From Podospora pseudocomata (Eukaryota > Ascomycota > Sordariomycetes > Sordariales > Podosporaceae): a DNA stretch of 64,000 nt. The translations under genes and the position numbers were made by a program. The stretch is from contig NW_026946365.1 in NCBI RefSeq assembly GCF_035222375.1, forward strand, positions 1,798,001 through 1,862,000. The letters are read 5' to 3'. A model generated the notes under the pieces. That model saw nothing but the letters and a program-made list of their open reading frames with translations. It did not search any database and was not told where the DNA came from. Numbering within the stretch: the first letter of the stretch is position 1; each line of letters opens with the position of its first letter. Shown here in pieces: positions 46,363-56,714 of the stretch.

Positions 46363-47201
46363 GGAGGGCCCCGAACGAGGGGCCAATGTGAATGACCGAT
46401 CATGAGATTTGGGCGCTAGGTTTTGACATGATTATTTTTCTTTTCTTTTGATGGATCTCGTATGAGCTGGCCGGCCGGTGTGGACTAACGGCAACTTGGC
46501 ATCTGTAACCATCTCGGTGTTGTCGCGTGTTGATAGGCGAAAGTGCCCCAAACCCACCCACCATTGAGACCTCAACCGGCCAGTGCTGTAGGGAACTTCT
46601 CAAGATCCCTTCGGCAAGATTTGTGTATCTTTATCTTTCTTCGTGTAACAATAGCGGGCCGGATCTCCCCTTGAGGAAGGCCCAGGTTAGTGACTGCGAT
46701 CAAGCGATGAGGCTTTTAGTGTTTCACAGATCCTGCTGGTATTCTCGCTCGCGTTGGTTTCCCGAACCGACAGGTGAAGCTGCTTGATTCGATGGAGCAG
46801 AGATAGATTGAAACCAGGAAAATTGCTTGGTCAGATCTGTTGACCCAACTGGTCAGTTCAATCCTCTAGTTCCATGCGGTATCCAAACGAGCTTCCGGTT
46901 TCTGCAGCCATGCTGCTGGCATCGAGGGTGGGTGGCCCGTTTGGAAGGCCGCCCCCACCCTAATGACCACAGGTATTGACATCTTGCTTGAATATTGAAT
47001 GATAATAATGACTGATTAGTATCCAAAAAGGGCCGGCCGTCCCGGGTGACTTCTTTGCCATGGAGTCCTACACCCGGTCCAGAGGCATCAACACAGCGCA
47101 TAGACAAACGGGAGGCCACCAGAGAAGTCGTTCGGAATGAAAACCAGATTCAGTAACTTTGGAAGAAACGATACAATGACTAGTTTCGTTTCGAAGAACG
47201 C

Positions 47202-47207
47202 TATAAA
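47202..47207 (+). promoter_or_regulatory. Candidate TATA box of cysteine-rich gene 3
   Basis: TATAAA lies 268 nt before the proposed start codon at 47475. It supports a start within this frame rather than a far upstream exon. Motif and distance are the only evidence. Confidence 0.35.
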
Positions 47208-47474
47208 GAAGATGGAGAGCGTCCGCCGCTTGGTGGTTGAAGTAACGAGGAGTATGGCGTGAGCGTCCTCTGATAAGCAAGCAGCAGCCCGGGTAAGAGA
47301 AGTTGACACCCCTGAGGCACTCTTTCGGTGCCTGGGATGCATTCTGTGGCCTCGAATATGGCACTAACGATCCAGGTCTCAAGCCGAATTCAAAAAGGAG
47401 CGATCCACAAGCCCCCTCCCCTCCCCAGCAGACACGACTCCAGACTCGACGACGTAGGGATCCGCGGCTGCGAA

Positions 47475-47996
47475 ATGTGTCATCAGGTAGCCTATACCTT
47501 GCCGTGTGAGCACGTCAAGACGCAGATAGTCTACTGTGCCAATGCAATCCTCGAAAATAGTGCCGAGGGGGGTGAAGTCCAGGGCAGCTCTGCGGCCCGA
47601 TCTTCCTCGTCATTCGCAAAGCCGAAACACAAGAAAAAGCCAGTTTCTGAGCCCTCGAGGTCCGATAGGAAGAACCAAGGCTCGGGGTCGCCGAAAGCCA
47701 TGTCGTACAAGCAACCCTGCGCCAACTTGACAATCCAGTCCTTGCCATACCCGATGCCGCCGTCTTTCGCAGAAAACCCCGACTTCTTCACGTCATCCCT
47801 GCCATCCCCCAACTGCCCACTGTCTGATTGCCCATTCGGAATGAAAGGCCGGTGTTGGACTTGTTGTTGGTGCGGGAAAGGCGAGAATAGAACTGGACGT
47901 TGTGGGTGCGTGATGCTTGTCGAGGGGAATATGTTGCGATGTGAACACTTGTGTTGTAACGAGTGTGAACCGACTAGCATAAGAGACAGTGTGTAG
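47475..47996 (+). CDS. Cysteine-rich putative zinc-binding protein, member 3
   Basis: The frame is open from 47328, but the start at 47475 is preferred because it gives MCHQVAYTLPCEHVKTQIVYC, whose Cys2, Cys11, His13 and Cys21 have exactly the spacing of member 4. The protein is then 173 residues. Residues 30-75 are a Ser/Lys-rich disordered insertion (KPKHKKKPVSEPSRSDRK). Then come C82, C114 and C119, and the C-terminal module W128-x-C130-C131-x-C133, C143 and C156-x-H158-x-C160-C161-x-x-C164. It ends nine residues later, so it lacks the long tails of the others. No signal peptide is visible from this start. The function is unknown and metal binding is inferred. Confidence 0.8.
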   Translation: MCHQVAYTLPCEHVKTQIVYCANAILENSAEGGEVQGSSAARSSSSFAKPKHKKKPVSEPSRSDRKNQGSGSPKAMSYKQPCANLTIQSLPYPMPPSFAENPDFFTSSLPSPNCPLSDCPFGMKGRCWTCCWCGKGENRTGRCGCVMLVEGNMLRCEHLCCNECEPTSIRDSV

Positions 47997-49785
47997 GACT
48001 GAGCAGGGAATCTGCATCAGGAAACCGGCGAGGCTTTCCTCATGTCTATGGATTCGTTGGATCGGGATAAAATGGTACGATGTGTGCATGGTAACGACAG
48101 CAGATTCCCTCCTTGCTTCCCAGCCGGCTTCTCATGAAATAGCAGGTGACCCATGTCTCTCGCGCCATGTATTCCAGTTCAGCCCGTTCATTTTCCGAGG
48201 AGACGGGTATCGAGAGGGCGTCTTCCGACCTAGCCAGGGAAGGGTCTAGGGGATATTTGGAACAAACCCAACTGTTTGTAACGTTGCTTTCCTGCCAGAT
48301 CCTTTCAGCCGTTGAAAAGCCTATGTGTTGAACATGTCAACGACTCAACCTTGACTTGACGCAATCGTGGTTCAAGCGTGACAGACATCCGGATTCCGAT
48401 CGAACACCTTGCAGCTGATGGCTTCGTGAAACTTGCAACCGGAAGATATTGCCCTCTCTGGCGCAGATCAGATCAACGTGGCGCGCGGCCTCGGATCAGG
48501 CATGATGCACATGGACGATAGTCTCGTCTCACCACTTGCCCACCATAAGCACTTCTCGAAGATCTAGGGACTTTGGTGCGCGTCTACGCTGCATACGCGG
48601 AATCATGAAATCTCTCCGCTGCAAGACATGGCTGGTTGAGAGATGCCCTCCACGACGCTTCCCACCCATAATGTAACTGTGATGACGCTGCAGATAATGC
48701 CAGGCTGCCAATGACACAATCTAACAGGCTGACCGATGAGTTAATTCTCGATAAAGATCGGAAACAGGACGTGTGATGCTCACGACTAGCTGCAACCATG
48801 CGCTATGCGTGTAATATGCAGCCTGCACTATCCAGGGCATCCAGAAATTGGCCGGGGGTGGGGGGTAGTAACAGACAGAGTGTGATCGATAACCCAGCTG
48901 GACCCCTATGAATTCTCGATGACCAAGGTTGTGCGAAAATGAAGAATTGCGTTGAAATCTCGAAGAGATCGAACCTTTGACCCCGTATCCGGGATGCAAT
49001 GGCAAAGTGCCTGGCAACGTACAATCGATTACCAGGAGCCTGGTCGTTGGGTCAGATCGGGCAGCCGGGGGCAGGGGTTTCAGCAAACACTGTGCAACGG
49101 TCGACGTTGGTTGTTGTTCTGATTGGTTGGTAGCCCTGTACGAAGAAAGCAAGGCGAAGCGCCGCAACTTCACACCTCCGGAGACAGGCCCGGAGATGAA
49201 GTAGAACGCTACAGGCTGGACAGATCACGGATGATTGTCAGGCTCCCCTGTGGGTGAATTCGTATCGGGAATGGGAGTTCTGAAGGTAATTCGAGGAGAC
49301 GGCTGGCCACCACACAGTCTTCTTTTCTTTTTTCCAGAAGGAGGGTTGTCACGCTCACGATCGCCACACCCTCATGAGGCGTCAGGAAATTCAAAGCCAG
49401 ATCGTGGTGGCGGTCTCGCAGTGCAGAATCATTTGTATGACTGGAAGTCACAAGGAAGGCGGCCAATAGATGGGCCTTGTCGAGTATCCTGAAGAACTAA
49501 ACAGTCTCGAGATGGTGTCCATGACAGTCTGGGGGTGCCGAAGGTCTTCGGGATAGGGAAAGGTATAAGATGACGGATACCGACATCTCTTCCTCATGAG
49601 TGTAGGCGTACACAAACCGAGATTTGTATCCTGAGTGACCACCTGTCAGCCTAGACACAACATCTCGTGGGCACGGGACAGAGCGGCTCAGTCGAAGACA
49701 CACCTTTCACACTCAACTCCCTCTCAAGCCCTCTCTTGATTTGAATCTCAAAGCACCTCTCGTGCTCCCACGTCCAATATCCACC
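47997..49785. other. Intergenic region between cysteine-rich genes 3 and 4
   Basis: A 1.8-kb stretch with no supported gene. A TATA-like motif at 49564-49569 precedes member 4. I see no family motif in the short open frames. Confidence 0.5.
49564..49569 (+). promoter_or_regulatory. Candidate TATA box of cysteine-rich gene 4
   Basis: TATAAG lies 222 nt upstream of the start codon at 49786, with C/T-rich sequence nearer the start. Assignment is by position only. Confidence 0.35.
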
Positions 49786-50426
49786 ATGTGCCACGGACAT
49801 CCGCATATCCACGGCTGTGGCCACCAATCTATGACATGGCATTACTGCCCGTCAGCCCTGATCGACCTTGAGACGGGGTACGAGACAGCGTGCTCCAATG
49901 TCACCTTTGCTGCTCCCCAGCCATCCAATGCCGCCTGTGTGCTGATCAATTGCGATTACCGCAGTGGGGGCACAGGGTGGACGTGCTGCAACTGCGGAGG
50001 GCGTAACACGAGCGGGTGGTGCAAGAACATGTCACCCAATCCCAAATGGGAGAAGAACACGATCACCAACGAATGGGAATGGATCGAGACCTGTGACCAC
50101 GGGTGTTGTCGGAATTGTGCCAAAGACTGTACGTCCTGACCCCCTCCTGATAACCCCCCCGTATTCCACTGTTCCACGGCCAAGCCCCAGGTGTGGTTCC
50201 TGACACGCACCCAGCCTCGAGCAACTACGGCGAGCCCAGCCGCAAAGACGGGAAGAGAAGTAAGGATTCTCGAAAACACCGCCACCGAACACAAGGAGAA
50301 GCCGGGTCTTCTTCGGCAGCTGATCCTATGGCCTCGTACAACATCACGCTGGACTACAGCAGCAAAGAGTCGAGGGGATTGTCCCGGAAAGAGGGAAAGT
50401 CGTCCTCGGGACACAAGAAGAAATAG
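49786..50426 (+). CDS. Cysteine-rich putative zinc-binding protein, member 4
   Basis: Exons 49786-50128 and 50215-50426 (86-nt intron, GTACGT donor) give about 184 residues. MCHGHPHIHGCGHQSMTWHYC supplies Cys2, Cys11, His13 and Cys21. The middle has C36, C51 and C56. The C-terminal module is W65-x-C67-C68-x-C70, C79 and C103-x-H105-x-C107-C108-x-x-C111. Exon 2 encodes a basic, Ser/Lys/Arg-rich tail (KDGKRSKDSRKHRHR, ending GHKKK). Without splicing the protein would stop just after the module. The tail begins right after the last Cys, at the same point where member 2 switches to its Ser-run and basic tail. No signal peptide. Function is unknown. Confidence 0.82.
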
Positions 50427-53322
50427 GCGAAGATCCATGGCGAAAAGCGGAAGGCAAGAGGCGAAAGGCGAGTGTTGAATTCCTGTACCATGTGTTTATA
50501 AGAACATGTATATTTGTACCATAGCAACTTGGGCTCTCAACGGGCCCAAGCACGGCGGTGTTTTTTAGAGCATTTTCATGGCACATAGCTAGGCATGGGA
50601 AACAGGATAGGGACAGGAAGCAGAAAAAGATCAAGGGCTTACATGATGGAGCATGGAGTCTGGCGGTGACCTGCACAGAAACGAGGCGGGATTAGTGTGT
50701 TCGTTCTTGGCTTGCTCTTTTGGAGTTTTGAATTAACCGGGGGCCGGTTCCTTTGTGCGTTGGGGCGGCCGGCAAAGCCTGACGGAGGTCGAATCATCGA
50801 TAAAAGGCTGAGGTGGAGATATAATGAACGAAGAGATGACTTGATTCTTGGTGACTCATGTGTTTGTTCCAATGGCAGGTGATTACTGTTGGTGACTTTG
50901 AAAACAGTTGGCTGGCTCATGCCAGTAAAAGATGGCCGGTCAGGTGTAGGTAAGATTTGAAGAAGGAGCGGTCTGCCATCTGTTGATATATGGGCACGAG
51001 CGAGTGGTGGGTAATAAAAGACCGAGGGAAGGACCTCTGGAGGGTCTGGGTCCCGTCTGGATGAGCTTAGGTGGGCGGGCAGCTGAGAAGGCATTCCAAG
51101 ATGGGTGGTATATAATACGTACTATACAGCCGACAGTTTTCGGCATGTTGTGCTTCGTGTGCAACTGGAAATAGAACGGTGAACACCCACAATCTAGCTA
51201 CCAAGATCGAACCAACCCTGTCTCGGGTCAGGCATCCCTGCATGGGCATGGAGCGACTTGTGGCACATTGCTCTGAGGTTGTGAATCGACGTCGCCGAAG
51301 AGATCGGTGTTGAGTGCCGTCATTTCACTTTGATGCCATGGGAAATGAGCCGACTTTATGGACGAGCTTGTGGCGGGTGTGGTTAACGACTGGCCACGGA
51401 AGGGTCTAGATTTGCTCGGCCAGCTGCATACCTACCTGAGCCAACCAGCTTTAACGGGATTGGGTCCGATGTTCATGATAGGGAATGAAGCTGTCTCAAA
51501 ACATGGCGCCACCGACAACATCGTATGTCTACATTTTTGATCAGATCGCAACCTAGCAGTGATGAGAGCTGGGCATTCAGATCAGGACCGTCAGGTGCCC
51601 TGGGCAAGCTCACTTTGTTGCAAGACACCTACCTGCCCGTCACCTATCACATCTTGATCTGTACCTATCTGTACAACCGGAACCATTCCGTTACACCACA
51701 TTGCCGTCGGTGATTGAAGAAGATTCTTTGCATTTGCTTTGTTCGACTGCGTCAGGTCCATGGAACCGACGTTGAATATGGCTGGCGGAGGTGGTCATGT
51801 GACGAACCATGTCCTTTCTGTATTGTCTGCATATATCTACTCCTTATAACACCAGTGTCGGGTGCCATAGTATAGCAGCCTAATGTCTCTCGTCAGTACC
51901 ATCAGTCTCGATGTGGTGTGCTTGTCTTGGGACATGTGGAACAGGGTGACATGACAGACACCTAGTGAATGAGCTGCCTTGTCCTCCCTCTTGTGCCATG
52001 GAAAAGTGATGGCCAGTTTTGACCCCTGGTGAGCTACTTTGTGGTGTGAGGTTGCATTCCCTGGCTGCCGTCGGTCTCGGCGGAAGGTTGACTCTTTGGC
52101 TGTGTGACGGCGTACCAACGGGTAGCACCCAATGCCACGTGCCAACCATCGGTTGATTGCAGCCGATGACGGCAAGGCAATCGGAGAGCCGTTATCTCTC
52201 TGCCCTTTGTTCGGATGCGGACGCATGCGATTTAAGCTGTCAGATTGGCATCTGGTGCTTTGACCCGAGCCCAACGACGGTTGTGTAAACCATGGTGCCA
52301 CACGGCGAAAGCCGCCAGGTCCTTCGGAGCAACTTGCCTGATATTAAAACGTCCGACACTGGCCCCGTGTGGAGTCTTGACCCTGAGCAATACCTACTTA
52401 CTGTGTACCACCATAAGGTATTGTGCAGTGCACTGTTGCGGCACAATTGCAGGCCTGTACAGATGATACGGAGTATTTAAATATCGGGTTTATATCGATA
52501 CTGATATCTTGGACCTATTCGTGCCATTGAGCAATTGTTTGGTCAAGCTGAGTACGGGACTTGTGGGGACGGGCATTTGTGATTGGTGTCGCATGGGTGC
52601 CCCATCACCCAAAAGGCCTGGACCTCTGGTCTGAACAGACGCGCTGATCATGCTTTGCACGTGTGGTGTCTTTGACGGCAGCCAGAACGGGCCACCTGGA
52701 CCCGACAGGCAGGTTCCTTTGTCCGTTCTTTACCGTCTTGATCATCTCAAAGAGCTTCAGCACGTGGTTCTGAGGATGCCGTGGTTGAGATGATTCTTTC
52801 ATGGCATGGGAAGAAGGAGTGGGTGGAAGTGAGGATCGGCCCCTGGCCCACAGCCCACCCCGACAAGGCAAGGGTGATGGTTGGAGGGCGCGGAGCGAAG
52901 CTGCAAGTGCGCGGGCCACCCACCTACGAGCCACATGGTTACCCGGCACTGTAGAAGTTCAGAGGTGCCTCCCGTTTCACCATTTCCATTAAGTTCCCCT
53001 TTCCTGATTCTCTGCCCGGCCTGGCCCGTTTCTGCTTTTAGTGCCTCTCTGTCTCTGCCTCACTTAACCAAACCACTTTCCACCTCCATCATCCCAAGTG
53101 ACAAAACAACCAACCATACACCAGACTTTGCACCATCGACTCCCTCCACGTCCTTAGTGCCCGTCTTGGTCACTGTTGCAACACGCCGCCACTGAAATAC
53201 CGATCGGCATTTCCCACCACCGCTCTTTGTCCTTTTTCGTCTTTGTCGGCGTTTCACCTTGCGACAAGGGCTCCAACAAAAAAACAATTGCCCCGGGGTT
53301 CTTTTTTCGCCTTATCGCCAGC
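50427..53322. other. Gene-poor region, 2.9 kb
   Basis: No gene is supported; the open frames are short and overlapping. The last 350 bp are C/T/A-rich and look like the leader of the small gene at 53323. Confidence 0.45.
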
Positions 53323-53769
53323 ATGTCCCTCGACTCAGCCAGTCGTCCCATCATGGCTCCATCGGTACGTCTGTAAACCTGTTTATGCCCGTCGGTCCGT
53401 TGACGTTGCATCCTCATCGCCTTCTCTCCCAAACCTTCCCGCAATTCACTAACACTATTCTTTCCCCCCTTATTACAGGAGAAGCGCTACAGCACCTACA
53501 GCATGGCACCCTCCGACGCCCCCACCACCCTCAGCACCGACAGCATGACTGCCGAGATCAGGCCCATCGTCGACGGCCTCGAGCGCCTCAAGAACCCTCG
53601 CCTCGCCGACCAGCGCGTGTACCTCAATGAAGAAAAGACTACCAACCTCCAGAAGCTTGCCCTCAGCGCCAAGCTCGAGCGCGCCCTTGACCGGAGGATG
53701 AGCAGCCAAGATGCCGTCATGCGGCCGCGGAAACCATCAGTTGTCGTCACCGAGAAGGAGAAAGCTTGA
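53323..53769 (+). CDS. Small protein of unknown function (110 residues)
   Basis: Exons 53323-53364 (14 codons, MSLDSASRPIMAPS) and 53479-53769 are joined across a 114-nt intron (GTACGT...TTACAG). Exon 2 reads EKRYSTYSMAPSDAP, then a helical segment (TAEIRPIVDGLERLKNPRLA, QRVYLNEEKTTNLQKLALSA, KLERALDRRMSSQDAVM) and a basic end. The first exon and second exon both contain an MAPS string. Upstream is a long C/T-rich leader. Codon bias towards C-ending codons supports a real gene. No signal peptide, membrane segment or known domain is recognised; the helices could form a coiled coil or a small bundle. Confidence 0.72.
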
Positions 53770-54607
53770 ATGAAGACATGCGCGACAACGACAGTCATTT
53801 GTTGAGATGGAGAGAATGGGAAGAAGGCCAAGACGATGGAGGCACGCATCAGCGGGTGCGATGTGGAGCAGCTATTGCAATGCCCGGTCCACGCCGTGTT
53901 TCCTCGCCAAATTCGATGCAGGAACCGCCTCGAAAACTACACCATCCTGGCAGCCATCAACTGGAGTCAACATCAGAAGAGAGGAGCAGTCATTTCATCA
54001 TCAGCGCGCGTTCGGGGGCCAGCTTGGGAAACTTTTCATTGTTATTTTATTTTCGTTCGTGTTTTCGGTTTTGCGGCATTGGCATTGTCGATGTACTGTC
54101 AGGAAAGGGGTGCTGCTTCAGGATCGATGGGATGGTATGGGCAGCAATAGATATTGAGACGAGACGGGAGGTGATGTGGAATCTTGAAGGATTATTGCAG
54201 GATTGTGGCGTGGTATCATACTAGCCGTTCATCGGCTTTTGTCTGGGAAAGTGAGAGGTTATATCAGTGGGAAATGGACCAGGACTTATCGGTGGGCGTA
54301 ATTGCAAATCCTCACAATTATATATCTCTTGTCAAAAAAAAAGAAAAGAAAAGCGATGCCTGGTATTATGTCCGTCTCATTCACTGCGCTCTCTGCTTGC
54401 CCTGAGTTCTTGTCGCCTGAACGCCTTGGTGAACTCCCGTGAAACGATGTAACGACAATCAAGAAAATAAAACAGACAGACAGCCAGCACCACTATGCTG
54501 CTGTCTCTATCGCATCCCAGATAAGCTTCCAATGCCCTATCCTCTTGCCATGGCATCACCGATTCCCTCATACCGATTCCCTCATACCACTTCTCCCGTC
54601 AAACTCT
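53770..54607. other. Convergent 3' regions
   Basis: The space between the small plus-strand gene and minus-strand SEC72 holds their 3' regions. No gene is supported. Confidence 0.5.
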
Positions 54608-55222
54608 CTAGTTCCCCTCCTTCGCAATCCTCCCCTCAATCTCCTTCAACAACTCAGCCAACTCTTTCTCCTCCCCCTCAAACTCCAACGCCTTGGCCAC
54701 CGCCCCCCTGGCCTCTTGCAACCTCCCCATTTCAAGCAGGCACTTCCCCCTCCTAAACCAAGCCTTCGCATTACCCTGGCTCTTGGCAGCCACGCTCGCC
54801 TCTGCATCCACCGCCGCCTCTGGCCAGTTACCCAGTTGCATATGCGCCTGCGCCCTGTTGCTATACAGCGCGTGGACCTCCTCCCGCACCAGCTGCGACG
54901 GCTCCCACGGGGCCCGTGTAAGCGCCATTTGGAGACCGAGGGTGTAGAACTTGATTGCTTCGGCGTGGCGCCCCTTGCGATATTCGTTGTTGCCTGACTC
55001 GCGAAGCTTGGAGACGTTGGCTGAGCGCTTTGGGTTGACGGGCATGGGGGGAGGGGGGACGATGTGGGGGGGCTCGATTTGGGTGAGGATGGTTCTGTGG
55101 AGATTGTTGAGGGCGGCGAGCTCGGCCTCAAGGGCTCGCGAGGAGGGGCCGAGGGAGGAGATGGATTTGGATTTGGGGTCGATGGTTAGGGGGAGGAGGT
55201 GGAAGTGGTCTTGGTCAGACAT
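54608..55222 (-). CDS. SEC72: Translocation protein SEC72 (TPR protein of the SEC62/63 complex)
   Basis: A single exon gives 204 residues from MSDQDHFHLLPLTIDPKSKS. An N-terminal 60-residue segment with SSRALEAELAALNNLHRTIL is followed by a Pro-rich linker. Three TPR-like repeats then run from PKRSANVSKLRESGNNEYRK (about 72) through HALYSNRAQAHMQLGNWPEA to AKAWFRRGKCLLEMGRLQEA. The length and the order of N-terminal domain then TPRs match fungal Sec72. It sits on the cytosolic face of the ER, where with Sec62, Sec63 and Sec71 it assists post-translational protein translocation and can dock Hsp70. A generic TPR co-chaperone is the alternative, less likely given the N-terminal part. Confidence 0.85.
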   Translation of the reverse strand: MSDQDHFHLLPLTIDPKSKSISSLGPSSRALEAELAALNNLHRTILTQIEPPHIVPPPPMPVNPKRSANVSKLRESGNNEYRKGRHAEAIKFYTLGLQMALTRAPWEPSQLVREEVHALYSNRAQAHMQLGNWPEAAVDAEASVAAKSQGNAKAWFRRGKCLLEMGRLQEARGAVAKALEFEGEEKELAELLKEIEGRIAKEGN

Positions 55223-55559
55223 TTTGGCTGCTTTGGTGGGCGTTTTTCGAGGTTTAGGAGAGTTATTAGCGGCAGTTTGTTTGACGATGACGAGGATGGA
55301 GGTTTGGTGGGCAAGCAGAAGAGGAAAAAATAAGCTGCGAAAGTTGAGGTCGTGGTTCTGGTTGTGGGTTGAGGTGGTGGATTGGCTTGGACTGGTGAGA
55401 GCTGTCGAGAGGACACTTGTGCCAGTTGGGGGGACTTGGCCTTCAAAGTGAACCGTGGCTTTGGCAGGCGGCGCGTGGCCGGACAGCTTTCCCCAGAAAT
55501 TCCTTATCTCTTATCGGGGAGCCAACGTCGATTCCTGATTTACCTAGGGTAGTCGATAA

Positions 55560-55776
55560 GCCAAGTTAAGTTAAGTTGGCCCTCAGCTTAATTTGACTTG
55601 CCGCTCAGAGCTTATATTTAATTTGAGGTTTTTACTAGCTTAATTTAGCTTATAAATATAAGCTTTCAATAGTTTCTCTATTCTAAATTTTAGTAAAGTA
55701 AAGCTGAATGAGCTATTTTTTTAAAAAATAATTTTATAGTTTTAAGCGTTAAATTCCCTACAGTATTAGGCTTCTA
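55560..55776. repeat. AT-rich degenerate repeat relic (RIP-like)
   Basis: About 215 bp are dominated by TTAA, TTTA and repeated AGCTTAATTT / AGCTTATATTTA strings, with almost no GC-rich codon-like sequence. This composition is what repeat-induced point mutation leaves of old repeats in sordariomycetes. The parent element cannot be identified. Confidence 0.55.
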
Positions 55777-56173
55777 TTGATATGGTGAAAAAACGCACAA
55801 ATACAACCAAGACACCACAAATATACCCTCAATAGATCCCTGAATAAATACACCTGCGTGACAGTGGCTCGCTTGCAGGCCGCACTTCACGCAGGACAAA
55901 GAAACGACACTATGGGCTCGCAAGCCACATAATAAGCACCGGAATAGCCTGATCAGAGGGCCAGAATTGCCTGCACGCGTGCAAAGCTCAAAATTCGAAA
56001 GAAACAAAAGTCGATGTCCTGTCTAAAATAGAATGTCCGAAGCAGACCGCTTATATACAGGACCCCCGAATCCTCCGAGAGCCCCACTTCCTTACTCAAA
56101 CCCTCAGGCCTGTGAGCCACACCCCAAACCAGTGGTGTCTTGGTTGTATTTGTGTGTTTTCTCACCATTTCAA
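55777..56173. mobile_element. MITE-like element with about 42-bp terminal inverted repeats
   Basis: The left end starts TTGATATGGTGAAAAAACGC at 55777. The right end, read on the minus strand from 56173, starts TTGAAATGGTGAGAAAACAC. Both continue through ACAAATACAACCAAGACACC to about 55818 and 56132. Over about 42 bp I count three mismatches, two of them A/G transitions. The 397-bp element has no coding capacity for a transposase, and an internal GTGGCTCGCTTG / GGCTCGCAAGCCAC inverted pair can form a hairpin. No clear target-site duplication is visible. This is a nonautonomous DNA-transposon derivative; the superfamily is undetermined. Confidence 0.75.
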
Positions 56174-56460
56174 CGCCTATACAAAACAGAGCAAAATCAG
56201 CCACCGGCCTACCGTAGGTGCGGGTAGCTGTAGGCCCTCAGAGCCGCTATTTCCACAGGGCATTTATAGGGCTTTTAGTAGCCTAAATCCAGAATTTAGG
56301 CTATTTTAGGCTACCGTAGCGTCCGATGCAGGGCTTCGAAGTTGACTTTGTACTTAGTGGATCCTTGAGGGTGGCGGGTAGGAATGTTGAGGCCCCATTT
56401 TTAACATATACACTAGGCATAGCTTTTAAAATATAGATTAACACACATTAGGTAAAAGCT
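56174..56460. repeat. AT-rich flank with short inverted repeats
   Basis: GGCCTACCGTAGG ... GTAGGCC at about 56205-56236 and AGCCTAAAT ... ATTTAGGCT near 56281-56303 are short inverted repeats. They are followed by GGCTATTTTAGGCTACCGTAG. This looks like the remains of another small repeat next to, or interrupted by, the MITE-like element. Confidence 0.45.
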
Positions 56461-56714
56461 CTGGGTCTCCTCTTGCAGACCCAAAACCGGAGAACGCCAA
56501 AACCCAAACATCATTTTGACCCTTTTGTTCTCCCCGCCCATGCCATTGCATGGTTTTTGTCTCGCACGCAGATTCTCATCATGTCATGCCAACAATCAAA
56601 AACACAAATGTTACTCACTCCGAAGTCCTCCCAAATATTTCCCTCGGCCAGGCATAGCCAAATCAAATCACTCGTAAATCAGTAGTCATCCCTCTGTAAG
56701 AAACCCATTCGATA

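Larger units (their letters stand above)
46054..47474. other. Intergenic region between cysteine-rich genes 2 and 3
   Basis: No gene is supported. It contains two ACGCGT boxes in direct repeat (46350-46355 and 46357-46362) and a TATA-like motif at 47202-47207 before member 3. Confidence 0.5.
55223..56714. other. Intergenic zone with AT-rich repeat relics
   Basis: This region contains the SEC72 promoter, an AT-rich degenerate segment (about 55560-55776), the inverted-repeat element at 55777-56173, and a second AT-rich stretch to about 56460. Base composition differs sharply from the rest of the window. No protein gene is supported. Confidence 0.6.

Noticed and set aside
41305-50426. Cysteine-rich proteins as secreted effectors or hydrophobins
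   Set aside because: None has a signal peptide, and the Cys spacing (C-x-H, CC-x-C) resembles metal sites rather than hydrophobin or disulphide effector patterns.
55777-56173. Small gene in the inverted-repeat element (frames with repeated SWLYLCVFSP)
   Set aside because: The repeated peptide arises because both inverted ends translate alike; it is repeat sequence, not a gene.
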